A DNA stretch of 64,000 nt from Mesodorylaimus sp. YZB2_4 (GCA_030248295.1 JASANH010000220.1:310001-374000); one strand, 5' to 3'. Numbered from the stretch's first letter, positions 39,082 through 50,154 are shown. Numbers and translations are program-made. The notes: generated by a model not told the origin, from the sequence alone.

Positions 39082-40038
39082 TTATGAATGAGCAATGACT
39101 GCGATGCTGCTGACTGCGTTGCTGTCCATGCGAAGCAATTTCGTAAAACCCTCTCTGAATTTATGATTTAGACGAAGATAGACGAAAAAATGAGTACATG
39201 AGCTGCTGAAAGTAAATACCGAGGCGATAGGGGACAGTTTGATTATGGTGTCTACGGTCAGCATTTTGGACGCGATAGCGACCAAAATCGAGGCAGCACC
39301 TGAGCTGACGATGTAGACAGAACCAATGACCAAAATCGATATGAACACATCGAAGTCCATTTGTCTTCTCCATTCACTTTTTTGAAACTCGCCAGCAAAT
39401 GTAGTAGATTTGTATCGATGCCAGAGGAGGAGAGCAGTCCCGAGGTAAATACAGACAGTCACCGCAGTGATGGTATTGTCTTCAATCGAAGAGTATTTTG
39501 CAAAATTTTGAGCGAAACTGGCGTACGAGCAAATGGGGAATAACTTGGTCGAGTCATACGCGCTGAAAGCGGTAGGTAGCTTAGTCAAGAGGCAGAACCC
39601 CCAGCACACTGCGTTTGTGATGGCGATGTAGGTCGAGGTCGTTCGAGTTTTGTAGAACACTGGCATTGCGATGCACAGGAGTCTATCGAAAGCAAGAGCC
39701 ATTGTCACGATCTTGACAACATTGCCCATGAAGTAAAGTGGGAACTGCTTAAGGATACAGGCGAATTGATCCGAAGTGGCTGGGACCTTGTTGAAGTGGG
39801 CGAGGTAGCGAGATAGGCCAGTGCCGAAATAGGTGCTGGCATACAAGATCTCAGCAACGCTATGGGAGAAGATCAGCAGCTGGCTTTTGTTCCTCAATGC
39901 TTTGGTAGAAAGGATGGTCACCAGCACGAGCACATTGAGCAGCACGGCGAATGGAGAAATGATGATCCAGCACAGATGATTCGGCCACTGGAGAGCCAAT
40001 GTGATCAAGGACAGGTCATCCAGCGTGGTATTATTCAT
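39082..40038 (-). CDS. SRSX-type seven-transmembrane G protein-coupled receptor
   Basis: A single intronless frame of 318 aa. N-terminal NNTT gives a glycosylation site. TM1 contains SPFAVLLNVLVLVTILS with the conserved Asn, followed by TKALRNKSQLLIFSHSVAE leading into TM2. TM3 follows CILKQFPLYF and ends in DRL (in place of DRY) then LCIAMPVFYKTR. TM4 is ITNAVCWGFCLLTKLPTAF, and TM5 begins after FPICSYASF, whose Cys should pair with the TM3 Cys. TM6 is VFISILVIGSVYIVSSGAAS; TM7 ends THFFVYLRLNHKFREGF without a canonical NPxxY. This pattern fits the nematode serpentine receptor class SX, putative chemosensory or peptide receptors of neurons. Ligand unknown. Its isolation as a single copy here is unremarkable. 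Confidence 0.85.
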   Translation of the reverse strand: MNNTTLDDLSLITLALQWPNHLCWIIISPFAVLLNVLVLVTILSTKALRNKSQLLIFSHSVAEILYASTYFGTGLSRYLAHFNKVPATSDQFACILKQFPLYFMGNVVKIVTMALAFDRLLCIAMPVFYKTRTTSTYIAITNAVCWGFCLLTKLPTAFSAYDSTKLFPICSYASFAQNFAKYSSIEDNTITAVTVCIYLGTALLLWHRYKSTTFAGEFQKSEWRRQMDFDVFISILVIGSVYIVSSGAASILVAIASKMLTVDTIIKLSPIASVFTFSSSCTHFFVYLRLNHKFREGFTKLLRMDSNAVSSIAVIAHS

Positions 40039-41532
40039 AGTTACAATCAGGCGGCAATGTTACCAGGAGAAAAATTGTCGAAAAATCATCTCAGAAGAGT
40101 TTAGGCCATTTTAATTGCATCCATGAATCGGAGGGCGCCTGCAAATTAGGCTCAAGCGGAAAAATCAGCAACAGATTGCTAATCCGGCTGAATATACAGT
40201 AATCTTTGCGATAGTTCCACCAGTTTCTGTTCAACCGGCGCTCAAACGACTGAATATTTCTACATTTAGCCTGTCCGAAGGCTCCAACTGCTTTTCCTTT
40301 TACGTCAAGCTTTGCCGTGCATCGCAAACTTCCCATGATTAGTGACTGGACTTGCCCATTCCTGTGAACATCTCACTTGGTTACGTCGAGAAAAGAGAAA
40401 TTCTTCAACAGAGACGGCTGGGTGTAAAATTATAACTTGACTTGGTGCTCATAGGAACGATGTGGAAGAGGTCGTTTATGATGCTGTCGATTACCCAGAC
40501 ATAAAATGAGCCGTATCCCCGACACGCTTGGGCTAATGGTGTGTTGAGAGAAGAAAGTGAGTACTAGGGAGAAAAATGAAAACCATGAACCTTTTGAACA
40601 GGTTTCTGTCATGGATTTTTGAACCGGCACTGATAAGAAAGGCTGACCCTGTAATGAGCGCTGCAAGGAAAATGAAGAGAGCCCTGCAAATATCCTGTCT
40701 TTACCAATATTGTTGCAAATGGGCGCGAGACGGGAAACTCTTTGTGCTTTGTGAGGAAATTATTTGCGGGAATGGAATTTTTGAGGGGACTTTCGGCATC
40801 CAAGTCATATCAAGAAAAAGGTGTATTATCCTCAAAATCAGAGAAAACGCTCTTGTAGTACATTGAATTGACTCAATGATAACAGCATAGGATAACTGCC
40901 GTTTAGCATAGGTGTCCCAAACTATCCGAAGAAACGGGCTATTAATCTGAATTGAGTTGGATAAGCCGAAGGGTACGGTAAACAGAGGTACTAGGCACCG
41001 GCCTGCCCTTGTAATACATTTGGGTCTATATTACTGGAAAGAGTGACTGGTGAAGCTAGCACCATGTCAAAACCCTAGGGGATGTACATAGAGGCTCGTC
41101 GGACAATCTATCCTTACCCTGGCTGATGCATCCTGTTTCCTTTGGTACACCCAAAAACGCCCTATGCATATTTGGATCAACAAAGGGTCAAAAAAGGAAC
41201 TAAATTTGTAATTCTACTCTGTCAAGAAATGGTACCCGTTTGGCAGATCTCAACAGCTACAGTACAGTAATCCGAATTCGACAAGCGCTAATTGACTGTA
41301 CCACGACTGTCTGACAGCCATGAGGAAAAGTAATGCGGGGAGAACGCCCTTTTACGCAGGCAAACTCTGCTCACATACTGTAAGCTCTGCATAAGTTTGC
41401 CGTGAGCATACTTTACATCGCGGAAATGCATATTCTTCTTGGGGCTTTGTGCATAACTGTCAGGCAGTGGTGTGCCCATGCGGGTTATGCAGTGGTGAAA
41501 ACGTTGATTCGATGTGAGTATTAGCCTGAAAA
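40039..41532. other. Intergenic region, divergent
   Basis: Holds the presumed promoter of the SRSX gene. A 96-codon ATG frame at 40576-40866 is not recognisable. Nothing else seen. Confidence 0.5.
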
Positions 41533-42855
41533 ATGACCCTGATCCTAGTGATTTTGCTTTTGATCCAGGGTAAGTGTTTGTAAATATTCTCACCTTCAAA
41601 ATACGGGGGCATGTTCTTTCTAGAAACAAGAGTGTCAGGCGCGCCTCTGAGATTCGGTTCAGCTTACGATGTAGCAGGAAATGGCCTGCAGAGGAAAGTG
41701 GATGACTCTGATTCCTACGGTCGAAACAGTCTCACTCTCGATCCGAATCGTTTATCCACGTACGACTTGCTAGCTGCAAATCCCTCGAGCTTGAAGCGAC
41801 GTAAAGCTAAAGCGTTTATCAGATAATTAGCAGTGATAACGGAGGGGGCACTACTTTTCAGACAGCAACATGGGGACAGCCAGTGGTCAAGCTCATCAGG
41901 GAGACACTTCGAAGGACCCCGCAGGAAAAAAAAATGATGGTAAACTTTGCCTTCGAAATTGAATTCAGTCAGAGTCAGTTTTGTAATCTTCGATTTTCCA
42001 GGTAGCGTAGATTGGATTCCATGGGTCGCTGCTGGCGCAATTATTGCGCTAGCTCTGATAATCTTTGGGCTCTTGTGGTTTTTTATTCGACGAGAACGGC
42101 GGAAAAAGGAAGAGAAAAAAGAAGCAGAAAGTACGGGCAAAAAGGGCTCTGGTGATGGAAGTAAGTATTTCTCGTCAGTTTTGATTGCTTTGAGTGTTCA
42201 TCGTCTGACGAAAACAGTGTTCGATAAGTTACCCACCGTTATGAACGTTCTGACCTTATTTTTCTCCTGTTTTGCATCATCGTCTTACCTTTAGCAAGTG
42301 ACCCACAACAAGATGATCAAGGCAACGTTCAGCTTACGTGTCAGCCAAATCTACCTGAATTTTTCCGCTTTGCTTCCAGAACTGATGAAGTGGCCCGATG
42401 ATGCAGCGAGCAGTCCGAGCGTTCAACCCCGATCAGGTCAGAGCAGTAGCGGAGATGACACTAGCGCAGATGCGGCCGACTTTAGGAATCAACGATGGCC
42501 GAGTGTCAGACCGGGATTATGGGCTCAGAAAACGTTCACAGACCCGAGCATCGCACCGAGCGATATAAACGCAAAAACCACACCGCCTACGATGCCAAAG
42601 TCGGTGGCCACTGTTAAATCGTCAGCTCCTACGTCATCCGTTCTGACTTCTGGCAAGAATGACAATGGCGTTGTTCCGCTCAGAAAGCAACCCACAACTG
42701 CCATCGAATCAGAGGGAAAAAGTAAATCTTTGCTGGCCCGAGAAATGGCGAAAGCGGCGACAGAACCAGCGAGTGCGGAAAAGAAGCAGGCGAAAATAAT
42801 AAAGGACCCTCATCTGCCACCGTCTGTTTCTGCTTCTGCAATTAGCAACTCCTGA
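41533..42855 (+). CDS. Orphan single-pass type I membrane protein
   Basis: Five exons, 41533-41569, 41624-41800, 41862-41939, 42002-42160, 42380-42855, all joined in phase 1; 308 aa. Exon 1 encodes a signal peptide (MTLILVILLLIQ). The extracellular part (about 115 aa) contains DSYGRNSLTLDPNRLSTYDL and a dibasic site SSLKRR, with no cysteine. The membrane segment is WVAAGAIIALALIIFGLLWFF, with a strongly basic stop-transfer sequence (IRRERRKKEEKKE). The cytoplasmic tail of about 170 aa is Ser/Pro/Lys-rich and disordered (RNQRWPSVRPGLWAQ, PPTMPKSV). The uniform phase-1 splicing is typical of extracellular-module genes. No family recognised. Exon 2 could also read on to a TAA at 41824-41826, giving a short secreted form. 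Confidence 0.75.
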
Positions 42856-43470
42856 ATTCGTAGAAATGGTCACCAAGGCATGGCAAATTTTTGGAAAGAA
42901 AGCGTTTTTCTTTCTAGATTCGCCGTTATTATCGTGTCGTACTTGTGAAAAAGACGCGACATTGTCTCATGCTTTCCACTAGCTCGGAACAGTTTCGTTC
43001 TCACATGCATCTTCGGTGCCTGTCTCAATTATAGCCTGCTGACTGACCAGCATCTTCGCGTTTCATCTAAAGCTTCGTTTCGCCAAAGTAAAGACTCTTT
43101 TTCTGTCGTTTTAAGTGTCCGTGGTTCGATGTGATTATCATCGTTTCAATGGTTCATTGAGTAGCTATTACCGTGCGTCCCAAGCGCTATTTAGCTTCTG
43201 GCGTTTGCCTCTTTTGAATCGAGTTGGGAATTAGGTAGCATAGATGGATTTCGATTTTCATTGCTTCTGGCAAGTTCCACCAGCCAGAGTTTTCTAGTTC
43301 GCTTCGAAGGGATTTGATGAAGGGTTTAGTGTTTGAAATTCCCGCAGGGTGAATTCTCCTCTATCAGGCGACGATTTTGTCTTTTCTTCGTGCGATCTTT
43401 GATTGAGCGATAGTCGAGACTTTGACTTTCTCCGACTGCTGTTGCTCATCACGAAACGCATTCTGCTATC
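42856..43470. other. Intergenic region
   Basis: About 0.6 kb without a supported feature. Presumed 3' flank of the type I membrane protein gene and promoter of the next gene. Confidence 0.5.
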
Positions 43471-43808
43471 ATGCACTCAACTTCGACCATTTTGCTTGTA
43501 TCTTGCTTGGTCATGATGGTGATTACAGAGAACGTAGTAAGGAGGAATCACTGATTCTAAATATGAATTTGTTATCTGTCATTTGATTTCAGATCGGTTA
43601 TCGTAGCGATGGTACAATTGAGAAACGCAATTTGGCATTTCTGGCCAGAAGCGGTACCATGCCGAAAGAGTTGGCCAGAGCTTTGCACGATCAATATAGA
43701 CGCCAAGGCCGTGGCATGGCAGTGGATGGTTCTGACCGTGACGTTGGCATTAATGGCGTTGGGCAGATTGTAGATCGAGAACCATCATGGGCTTTTGATC
43801 AGGACTGA
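43471..43808 (+). CDS. NPLP1-like neuropeptide precursor candidate
   Basis: Two exons, 43471-43536 and 43593-43808, joined in phase 0 (GTA|GTAAGG to TTTCAG|ATC); 93 aa. The N-terminus MHSTSTILLVSCLVMMVITE is a signal peptide. Downstream, SDGTIEKR provides a dibasic cleavage site directly before NLAFLARSGTMPKELARAL. The N-[ILV]-x-x-L/M-A-R pattern after KR is characteristic of NPLP1-type peptides of insects and other invertebrates, some of which are ligands of receptor guanylyl cyclases. A further basic site (YRRQGRG) follows; the C-terminal acidic remainder would be a spacer. Only one peptide copy is visible, whereas insect NPLP1 precursors carry several. Secreted-protein confidence is high; the NPLP1 identity is inferred from a short motif. 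Confidence 0.6.
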
Positions 43809-45080
43809 AATCTAAACAATGATATAATATGTTTTATTGGGAGACTAATCGTAGCACGCATATGATGTATCAACCCTCTGAGGCCACTTGGCATTTAATG
43901 TGCTACGTTCGAAAGATACACGAAAGTTCCATGATGTTTTTGTTCAAGATACTTGAATTTCGCAGCAGTCTGAGCACCCGTAAGTGCCGTAAAATAATAT
44001 GGCACGACCCTCAGAACCTCGCTAGCTGCCGATACGTACGGCTGGTCTTCGAATTGTGAGTCTACAGTACACGATCCGTGCAGACCCCCCACGAACCCCA
44101 GTCGGCAATAAACTACACACGACGTATCGTGCATTACGGAGTTCATTCCCGCTGATTTGATTTATCATCCGGCAATCCAAGAATCCCACGCGCACTCGAG
44201 AGTGCTCAGACGCCCTACCGTATACTCGTAATGTGCCCTCATTTCACTTACAACAACTAGACCCTCCGCCCTCATGACTGAGGAATGTAAAAGTCGTGTT
44301 TTAGTGCACTACCAAGACAAGCTAATGGGCAGGAAGAAGCAGGGATGACACTGTACAGACTTGATAAGATGAAAAATTGTGTAGTCATTAAATTAAATAG
44401 CGCACACCGTGCTTTAATTGATCCTAAAGTTACTTTACACTGTGCACCTAAGCCTCAATCGAATAGTGTTGATGGACATGCCAATGTTACTCGTCCTTTG
44501 CGTGACGTCTAGTTGAAATATTTGAGGTTTTGATTGACCAAAAAACCTTAATTGACTGTCAGAGTGATGTATTTGTCGCCTACGAAACCGAGCGGGTGTT
44601 TCACCCTCGAACCAGTGATTAATTTGAACCAACAAACTGTAGAAGTCTCTGTAAGTGTGCCATATTTACTCGAAAAGTCCACTTGGAATGATATTGTTGT
44701 AAATGCTTTCTTCTACTAAAAGGTGTCAAAAATTCGTTTTCCATGGGTTTATTTGCCATTTCAAAATTTGTTTGACAGGCATTTCACTCATATTGTAGAA
44801 CAGCATTGGACGCGTAGGTATCACTTCTTTACATGGCCTCGCTAAAAAGGCTCTGTAAATTTCTTAACTTTGAGAAAACAATGCTTATTTGATTGGTGTG
44901 ACTTTATCACCATCCAACCGTATTATGGCCCCGGAAGGCACAAATGGCCTCCTAGGGAGAGGAGGCCCCAGGGGGGGGGGGGGGGCCGAGGGGGCTTTCT
45001 AGGAAGAGGGTAAGTTTTCAAGTTGCTCTATTGCACTTGCACTATTTCTTTACGATTGAGCAGGTTAAAACCACTTTCAG
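43809..45080. other. Intergenic region upstream of ACSL
   Basis: It should contain the missing 5' exon(s) of the acyl-CoA synthetase, which I could not identify. It includes the hairpin and G15 tract at 44946-44985. Confidence 0.5.
44946..44985 (+). repeat. Perfect 8-bp hairpin followed by G15 tract
   Basis: GGCCTCCT (44946-44953) and AGGAGGCC (44960-44967) form a perfect stem with a 6-nt loop AGGGAG, followed after CCA by 15 consecutive G at 44971-44985. Both structures are strong replication or polymerase stall candidates. Confidence 0.85.
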
Positions 45081-47812
45081 CCGGATGGTGCCCGTGTGTC
45101 CGCTTTTGTCGGCGATGTAGGCAAGTTGGTTCAGTGGCAGTTCGAAGATGCTAAAACTTTGTACGAATGTTTGCGACGCGGTGCCAAAATATCGAACAAC
45201 GGCGATTGCCTGGGCTGGCGAGAGGAATCGGAGGACGGTTCGATACCGTATCGCTGGCTTAGCTATAACGATGTAATCCGACGCAGCGAATCGCTTGCTC
45301 GCGGATTTTTGGCCAAGGGATTGGCGATTGGTCAAAGCTCATTCGTTGGTGTTTATTCCAAGAATCGGCCAGAAGTAAGAGCTGATTGTTTTGGAACCAG
45401 ATGAGTTTTGGTCGTCTTTTGTCTGTTTTAGTGGATACTAACTGAACATGCGTGCTACGTGTACAACATGGTTTTGGTGCCATTGTACGACACGTTGGGG
45501 CGCGATGCGTGTACTTTTATCATCAATCAAAGTAAGTCAATCTATATATACTGGTCACCATAGAAACAAGTACTCAGTCCTTTTTTCCTTTTTTCCTGGG
45601 GCTGGTATGTAAGCTTGGTATTAGGAATGCAATCCATCACGGATGTAAGTTTCCCATTCTCTAGTCGTCTGGGACTTGAACCCAGATGACTTGCAGCTTT
45701 GACATTAAGCAAATGGCGCTCCATATGTACCCTTGATTGTTGATGCCTGGTAAAATTTATCGAGGGAGCGCGTGAGTCGAATCGAACGTTTCATCCGCTT
45801 GCCAAAATCTTGGCCATGCAACACTCCTGCACATCTCCGAGATACAAATGCAGTAGTCACACGATAACATCTGGCATGCGATTAGGCAGAAGCTCTAGCC
45901 GTAGAATCCTTCTAGACACTCCTAGACTTTACTACATGCATGATCTCCTGACGTGCCTGCAGGTAGGAGATAATCAGGGGCGCGATGCCAGGGCCGAGCT
46001 GTGAGACGCGGTAGATACTGCATGCAGAAAGGAGATCTTAACGATCTTGGTGGCAGTCTGATTTTAAAATATTTTAGCCGAAATGAAGCTGATCGTGGTC
46101 GAAAAATCGGAGAAAGCGGAACTCTTGATCACAAAGCGGGAACAATGCCCAACAATCACAACGCTGGTATTGCTCGAAGCGCCAAGCGCCTCTTTGAAGG
46201 AAAAAGCCGCATCGATTGGGGTCGAAGTCGTCGAGTTGGTGGAGCTGGAAAATCAAGGTGAGGAAATGCTTTTTGAACTAATGCTCAAGTTGACAGAAAA
46301 GTATGTTATTCAAGGTAAAACGCTGATCGAGAGTTCTCCGGCACCCACTCCACCATCGCCCGCTGATCTGTCCACGATCTCGTACACTAGCGGGACGACT
46401 GGGAATCCGAAGGGCGTCATGCTCACGCATGGCAATGTGGTGGCAGATACGACGACGGTCCTTCCTCTGAAATACGCCGTCTCTGATTCGAGTGACACGT
46501 ATTTCTCTTTCTTGCCCTTGGCTCACATGTTCGAGCGGCTCCTGCACGCAGCCCTGTACTCGATCGGTGGTCGAGCCGGTTTCTACCGCGGCGACATCAA
46601 GCTATTGATGGAAGACATTAAGGAGTTGAAACCGACCGTAATGGCCGTGGTGCCCCGGGTGCTCAACAAAGTCCATGATAAGGTAATTAACGAGGCAAGG
46701 AAGAACTTTTTCAAGTATTGGCTCTTGGGCTTGGCCACTGCTGCTAAGACGAAGCAACTGGATAGGCGCATCGTACGAAACGACTCGTTGTGGGATCGAT
46801 TTGTGTTCAAGAGGATTCGCGAAGCGATGGGCGGCCGACTGCGACTGATGTACACTGGCAGTGCTCCTATTGCGGCCGAGGTGCTCACATTCTTCCGTTG
46901 CGCCTTGGGCTGCATAATCTTGGAAGGGTATGGTCAGACAGAATGTGTGGCTGCTGCTACCGTCACCATGGAAGGCGATCACATTGCTGGTGCGTGATCC
47001 ATCTGTTGCTGCCAGAAACTGTGTCACAACTGGCTCTTTTATTTTAGGCCACGTGGGGGTGCCAATCCCGTGTTGTCAAGTGAAACTGGTCGATGTCCCT
47101 GAACAAGACTATTATGCAAAGAATGGCGTCGGCGAAGTGTGTTTCAAGGGCTACAATGTGTTTAAAGGCTATTGGAAGGACCCGGAGAAGACTATGGAAG
47201 CCTTGGATGCGGATGGATGGCTACACACGGGGGACGTAGGGCGATGGACACCATCAGGCACTTTAAAACTCATCGATCGCAAGAAGAACATATTCAAATT
47301 ATCTCAGGTTTATGAATTTACGCTCGGTTTGACCGTGCGAATACACCAGGCATTTGCGTTCAGGGGGAATACATCGCTCCAGAAAAACTGGAGAACGTGT
47401 TCATGCGCAGTCGCTTCGTTGCTCAAATCTACGTACACGGGGACAGCCTGAAATCGTGCCTGGTGGCTATCGTCAGCCCGGATGGAGATGTGCTGCCGAC
47501 TGCTGCTGCAACGATGGGAGTCACGGGATCCATGACCTACCTCTGCAATAATGAGGTAACGTGCGGGGACATTTTATTTTTGCGACATGCCTAAGTTTTT
47601 AGGACGTGAAAAAGGCAATTCTTGACGATATGATGATCGAAGGAAGGAAGGCTGGTCTGCTCCCGTTCGAACTGCCCAAACGTGTCCACCTGCACCCTGA
47701 ACCTTTCACTGTCGAAGCTGGTCTGCTGACCCCCACAATGAAGATGAAACGACAAGCCATGAAGGTCACTTTTAAGGAAGAGATCGAGAAAATGTATCTT
47801 GGACTGGACTAG
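45081..47812 (+). CDS. Long-chain fatty-acid-CoA ligase (ACSL family), 5' end missing
   Basis: Exons 45081-45374, 45432-45531, 46078-46989, 47048-47307, 47364-47555, 47603-47812; 1968 nt, 655 codons after the unseen first exon. Motifs: GAKISNNGDCLGW, YSKNRPEWILTEHACYVYN, VPLYDTLG; the AMP-binding P-loop YTSGTTGNPKGVMLTHGN; FLPLAHMFERLLHA; PRVLNKVHDKV; EGYGQTEC; GHVGVPIPC; DGWLHTGDVG; DRKKNIFKLSQGEYIAPEKL; YVHGDSLKSCLVAIVSP; and GLLTPTMKMKRQ. This order and spacing match ACSL1/5/6-type enzymes, which activate long-chain fatty acids to acyl-CoA at the ER or outer mitochondrial membrane. The N-terminal membrane anchor should be in an upstream exon. Segment 46258-46314 (57 nt) can be read as coding or as a frame-preserving intron. 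The second intron carries a tRNA-like repeat. Confidence 0.93.
45540..45735 (-). mobile_element. tRNA-derived SINE-like element in ACSL intron
   Basis: On the minus strand, 45735 to 45671 reads like the 5' part of a tRNA: GGAGCGCCATTTGCTTAATG (A-box-like), then GGGTTCAAGTCCC (perfect B box, 45683-45671) about 35 nt later, then an unrelated body toward 45600 with pyrimidine runs. The absent acceptor stem and the attached body suggest a tRNA-derived SINE rather than a functional tRNA. Confidence 0.45.
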
Positions 47813-48213
47813 ATCTTATGTATGAGTTTCCAGTAGTGTTCGCTATTTGCTTGCTACTAATCGTGATAACGTAAGGTAGTTGATGGAAATGAACTGTAAG
47901 CGTAAGATATGAACGATGGATGATATAATGCAGTTGTTTCTCTGGATTTGTTCGGTGGTGTCTGCCGACTGTGTTCGGGAAACATTGGACCCAGTTGAAA
48001 AGCGTAGAGCATATCCACAAGCAAGTTTGCTTTCAAGCAGAATTACACCTCGACCAGTGAGAAGATAAGCAACTTAAAGTACTCTCCGGTGATTGGTCAG
48101 TCATGCTCTTGTCTTGTCATTTTTATCAAAGTGTGTGGACCGTGTGGTCGTGCGACTCAAACTCTCGTCTCAACTAGCAGCTTCCGAAGTCGTGAGCAGT
48201 TTCAAACGTGAGA
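47813..48213. other. Short intergenic gap between ACSL and next same-strand gene
   Basis: About 400 bp, within the size of nematode operon spacers, but no clear SL2-type acceptor or U-rich element is seen directly before the downstream ATG. A weak acceptor GTGAGCAG lies at 48200. Confidence 0.4.
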
Positions 48214-49317
48214 ATGGTCGATCCAGCATCGTTGGGCAAGCGCTATCAACAACAACTGCAACAAACGGTGGACACGATTCGCGACCGAGCCACCAACTTG
48301 AAACAAACGGCCGAGTCGTCGCTGAACGAGTACAAAGCCCAGTTCGAAAGTCAACGTGAGCAACTGCAACCGCAAGCAGTCGCTATCATCGAAGGCTACA
48401 AAACGTCGATCAAAGACTTCGAAAGCCCCGTACCAGTGGCTGCCTCTTCGTTCCTGCTCAAAGTAACTTACTCGCTGTAAACTATAGCGGCCTCAAAATT
48501 TTTAAGGATCCTCATCTGCAGGACAACAGACTGAGTGGCGGTTCAATTTCTCTCTTTTTAGAGCTACTCGTGGGCGGGAATCTGCTTGTTCTTCTCGGCC
48601 GTAGCCCACGTCGTCAGCAGCTTCGTTCTGTACGGAATCGTGGGCGCCATCTTCGACACGTGGACCTGCCTGCTGCTGACTTACGTCGCCCTGCCCGCGT
48701 TCGTCTTCCTCTACCTGCGCAAAGTGCCGATGTCCGAAACGGAGCGTGAACAAGTCAAAGTCTTCATTATCTTGTGTATGCTTTGATCACAGCTGCCTTC
48801 CATTTTAGGTCGTCTTGTTCAGTGCCGTGGCCGAGGGTGTGCTGGTCGGCGCCCTGTTCAGCAACCGGGTCGCTACTGTCTATGGACCGCCCATCTTCCT
48901 GATGCCGCTGAAAATCGGTCTTGCTGCTCACTTCGCTGGCTCGAAAGAACAGGTTGCTGGAAAGCGCCCCATTTTCTTGGTAAGACTATTTTTGATTCGG
49001 TCATTTTTCTGATTTTCCAGTATGCTCATTTTTAGGGTGCTCTGTTGGGCGGTGCCATAGCTGGATGCTTCGTGTTCGGCTTCGTGTTCAACTTCAGCTT
49101 CAGCTACATTCTGTCGATCTTGATTCTGGGCGCTGCCTGCGCCGCCGACCTGCAGCTGAAAGTGGCCAGCTTCCAACGCGGGGACAGCTCGCCGCAATTG
49201 GAGCAGTGGAAAACGATCGTCATCCTGATCATCGCCGGCTCGATCGCTCACTTCCTCGGCTCGACCACCAAAGAAGCTGCTGCCGCTGAAGGCAAAGATA
49301 ATCCTCCGAAAAAGTGA
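48214..49317 (+). CDS. Orphan multi-pass membrane protein with amphipathic N-terminus
   Basis: Four exons, 48214-48462, 48562-48759, 48809-48979, 49036-49317, all phase 0; 299 aa. The first 80 residues are Gln/Glu/Lys-rich and helical (YQQQLQQTVDTIRDRA, LNEYKAQFESQREQLQ), then six or seven hydrophobic segments: SWAGICLFFSAVAHVVSSFV, TCLLLTYVALPAFVFLYL, VVLFSAVAEGVLVGALF, IFLMPLKIGLAAHF, GALLGGAIAGCFVFGFVF, SYILSILILGAACAA, TIVILIIAGSIAHFLG. The tail is short and charged (AEGKDNPPKK). No family recognised; the arrangement recalls small ER or mitochondrial membrane proteins but that is a guess. The end of exon 2 could also be 48753. Codons end overwhelmingly in C or G, often a sign of high expression. 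The ATG is preceded by GTGAGA and there is no upstream in-frame signal. Confidence 0.85.
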
Positions 49318-49581
49318 TCGTGATGGCTTGTTTGTGACGGCGCCATTTGCTGAATCTCGTGACAGAGTGCGCATCGCAAGTTAACTCCGCAACCGTCTTC
49401 TAGCCTTTCTGTGTCGTCGGTGTTTTCCGAGATTCAGCAGGCGAAACACATGGCATCCGACAATCAAGACACTGATCGCGAGACTGCTGTAATTATCTGT
49501 TCGCCCCTGCCGTCGCGGCAGTGCAGCGGTTCGGCATTTGTCTCCCCGTACTGATTGGGGGCGAGTGGCTGGACTAGTTTC

Positions 49582-49903
49582 GGGTTCGATCCACGGTGAC
49601 AGAGGTCGGTTTTCAAATCATAAACCCACACTGACCTTGCACGCCAGGCCGTGGCTGATTCACCCGGTACCGCCGACATGCTGCGAGTATAGAGACGGAA
49701 GCCAAACGAGTAGACAGTCTCGGCTGTCGAACACCGACAGGGTTCAAAGCCAACCCACAATCGTCGGAGGAAGTCTGTGTACAGGATGCCCTTGCGTGGA
49801 GGTGCTCCTAGTGGAGACGCAGAGGGATGATGCTGTGTGCGGGTTCCCTCACAGCCTTGCTAATAAGGTCTGACTGCTGGCCGGCTAGAGGCAAAAACGG
49901 GTT
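49582..49903 (+). repeat. Dispersed repeat copy B with tRNA-like B box
   Basis: 49781-49903 aligns with 10501-10626 (TGCTCCTAGTGGAGAC, GACTGCTGGCC, AGGCAAAA-ACGGG). Upstream at 49582-49592 lies GGGTTCGATCC, a perfect Pol III B box, preceded by GCGAGTGGCTGGACTAG, which resembles a degraded A box. The combination suggests a tRNA-related SINE family, but element ends were not found. Confidence 0.5.
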
Positions 49904-50154
49904 TTAGCTCGTAAAAAACGTGCGCCCCTGCTGTAATCATGAAGACGCATCAACAGCGGCCATGCCTTCATTGAAGAGTGAGTACTGAGTTGGGACAATA
50001 CAAGACTAACTTTGTCGGCATGACAATATTGCATCATGAATGACACCAAAAAGCTTTCTGGCTTTTTTATGATTGAGTTTCAGGACTTCGAACTTTAGAT
50101 TCTAAGAGAAGTGACAATACTGTATGCCATTCGAACTGTCGAACTTCAATATTT

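Noticed and set aside
40576-40866. 96-codon ATG frame
   Set aside because: Not recognisable, no signal peptide and no splice or promoter context.
43809-45080. Search for the N-terminal membrane-anchor exon of ACSL
   Set aside because: No hydrophobic ATG exon with a phase-0 donor was found, so no start is claimed.
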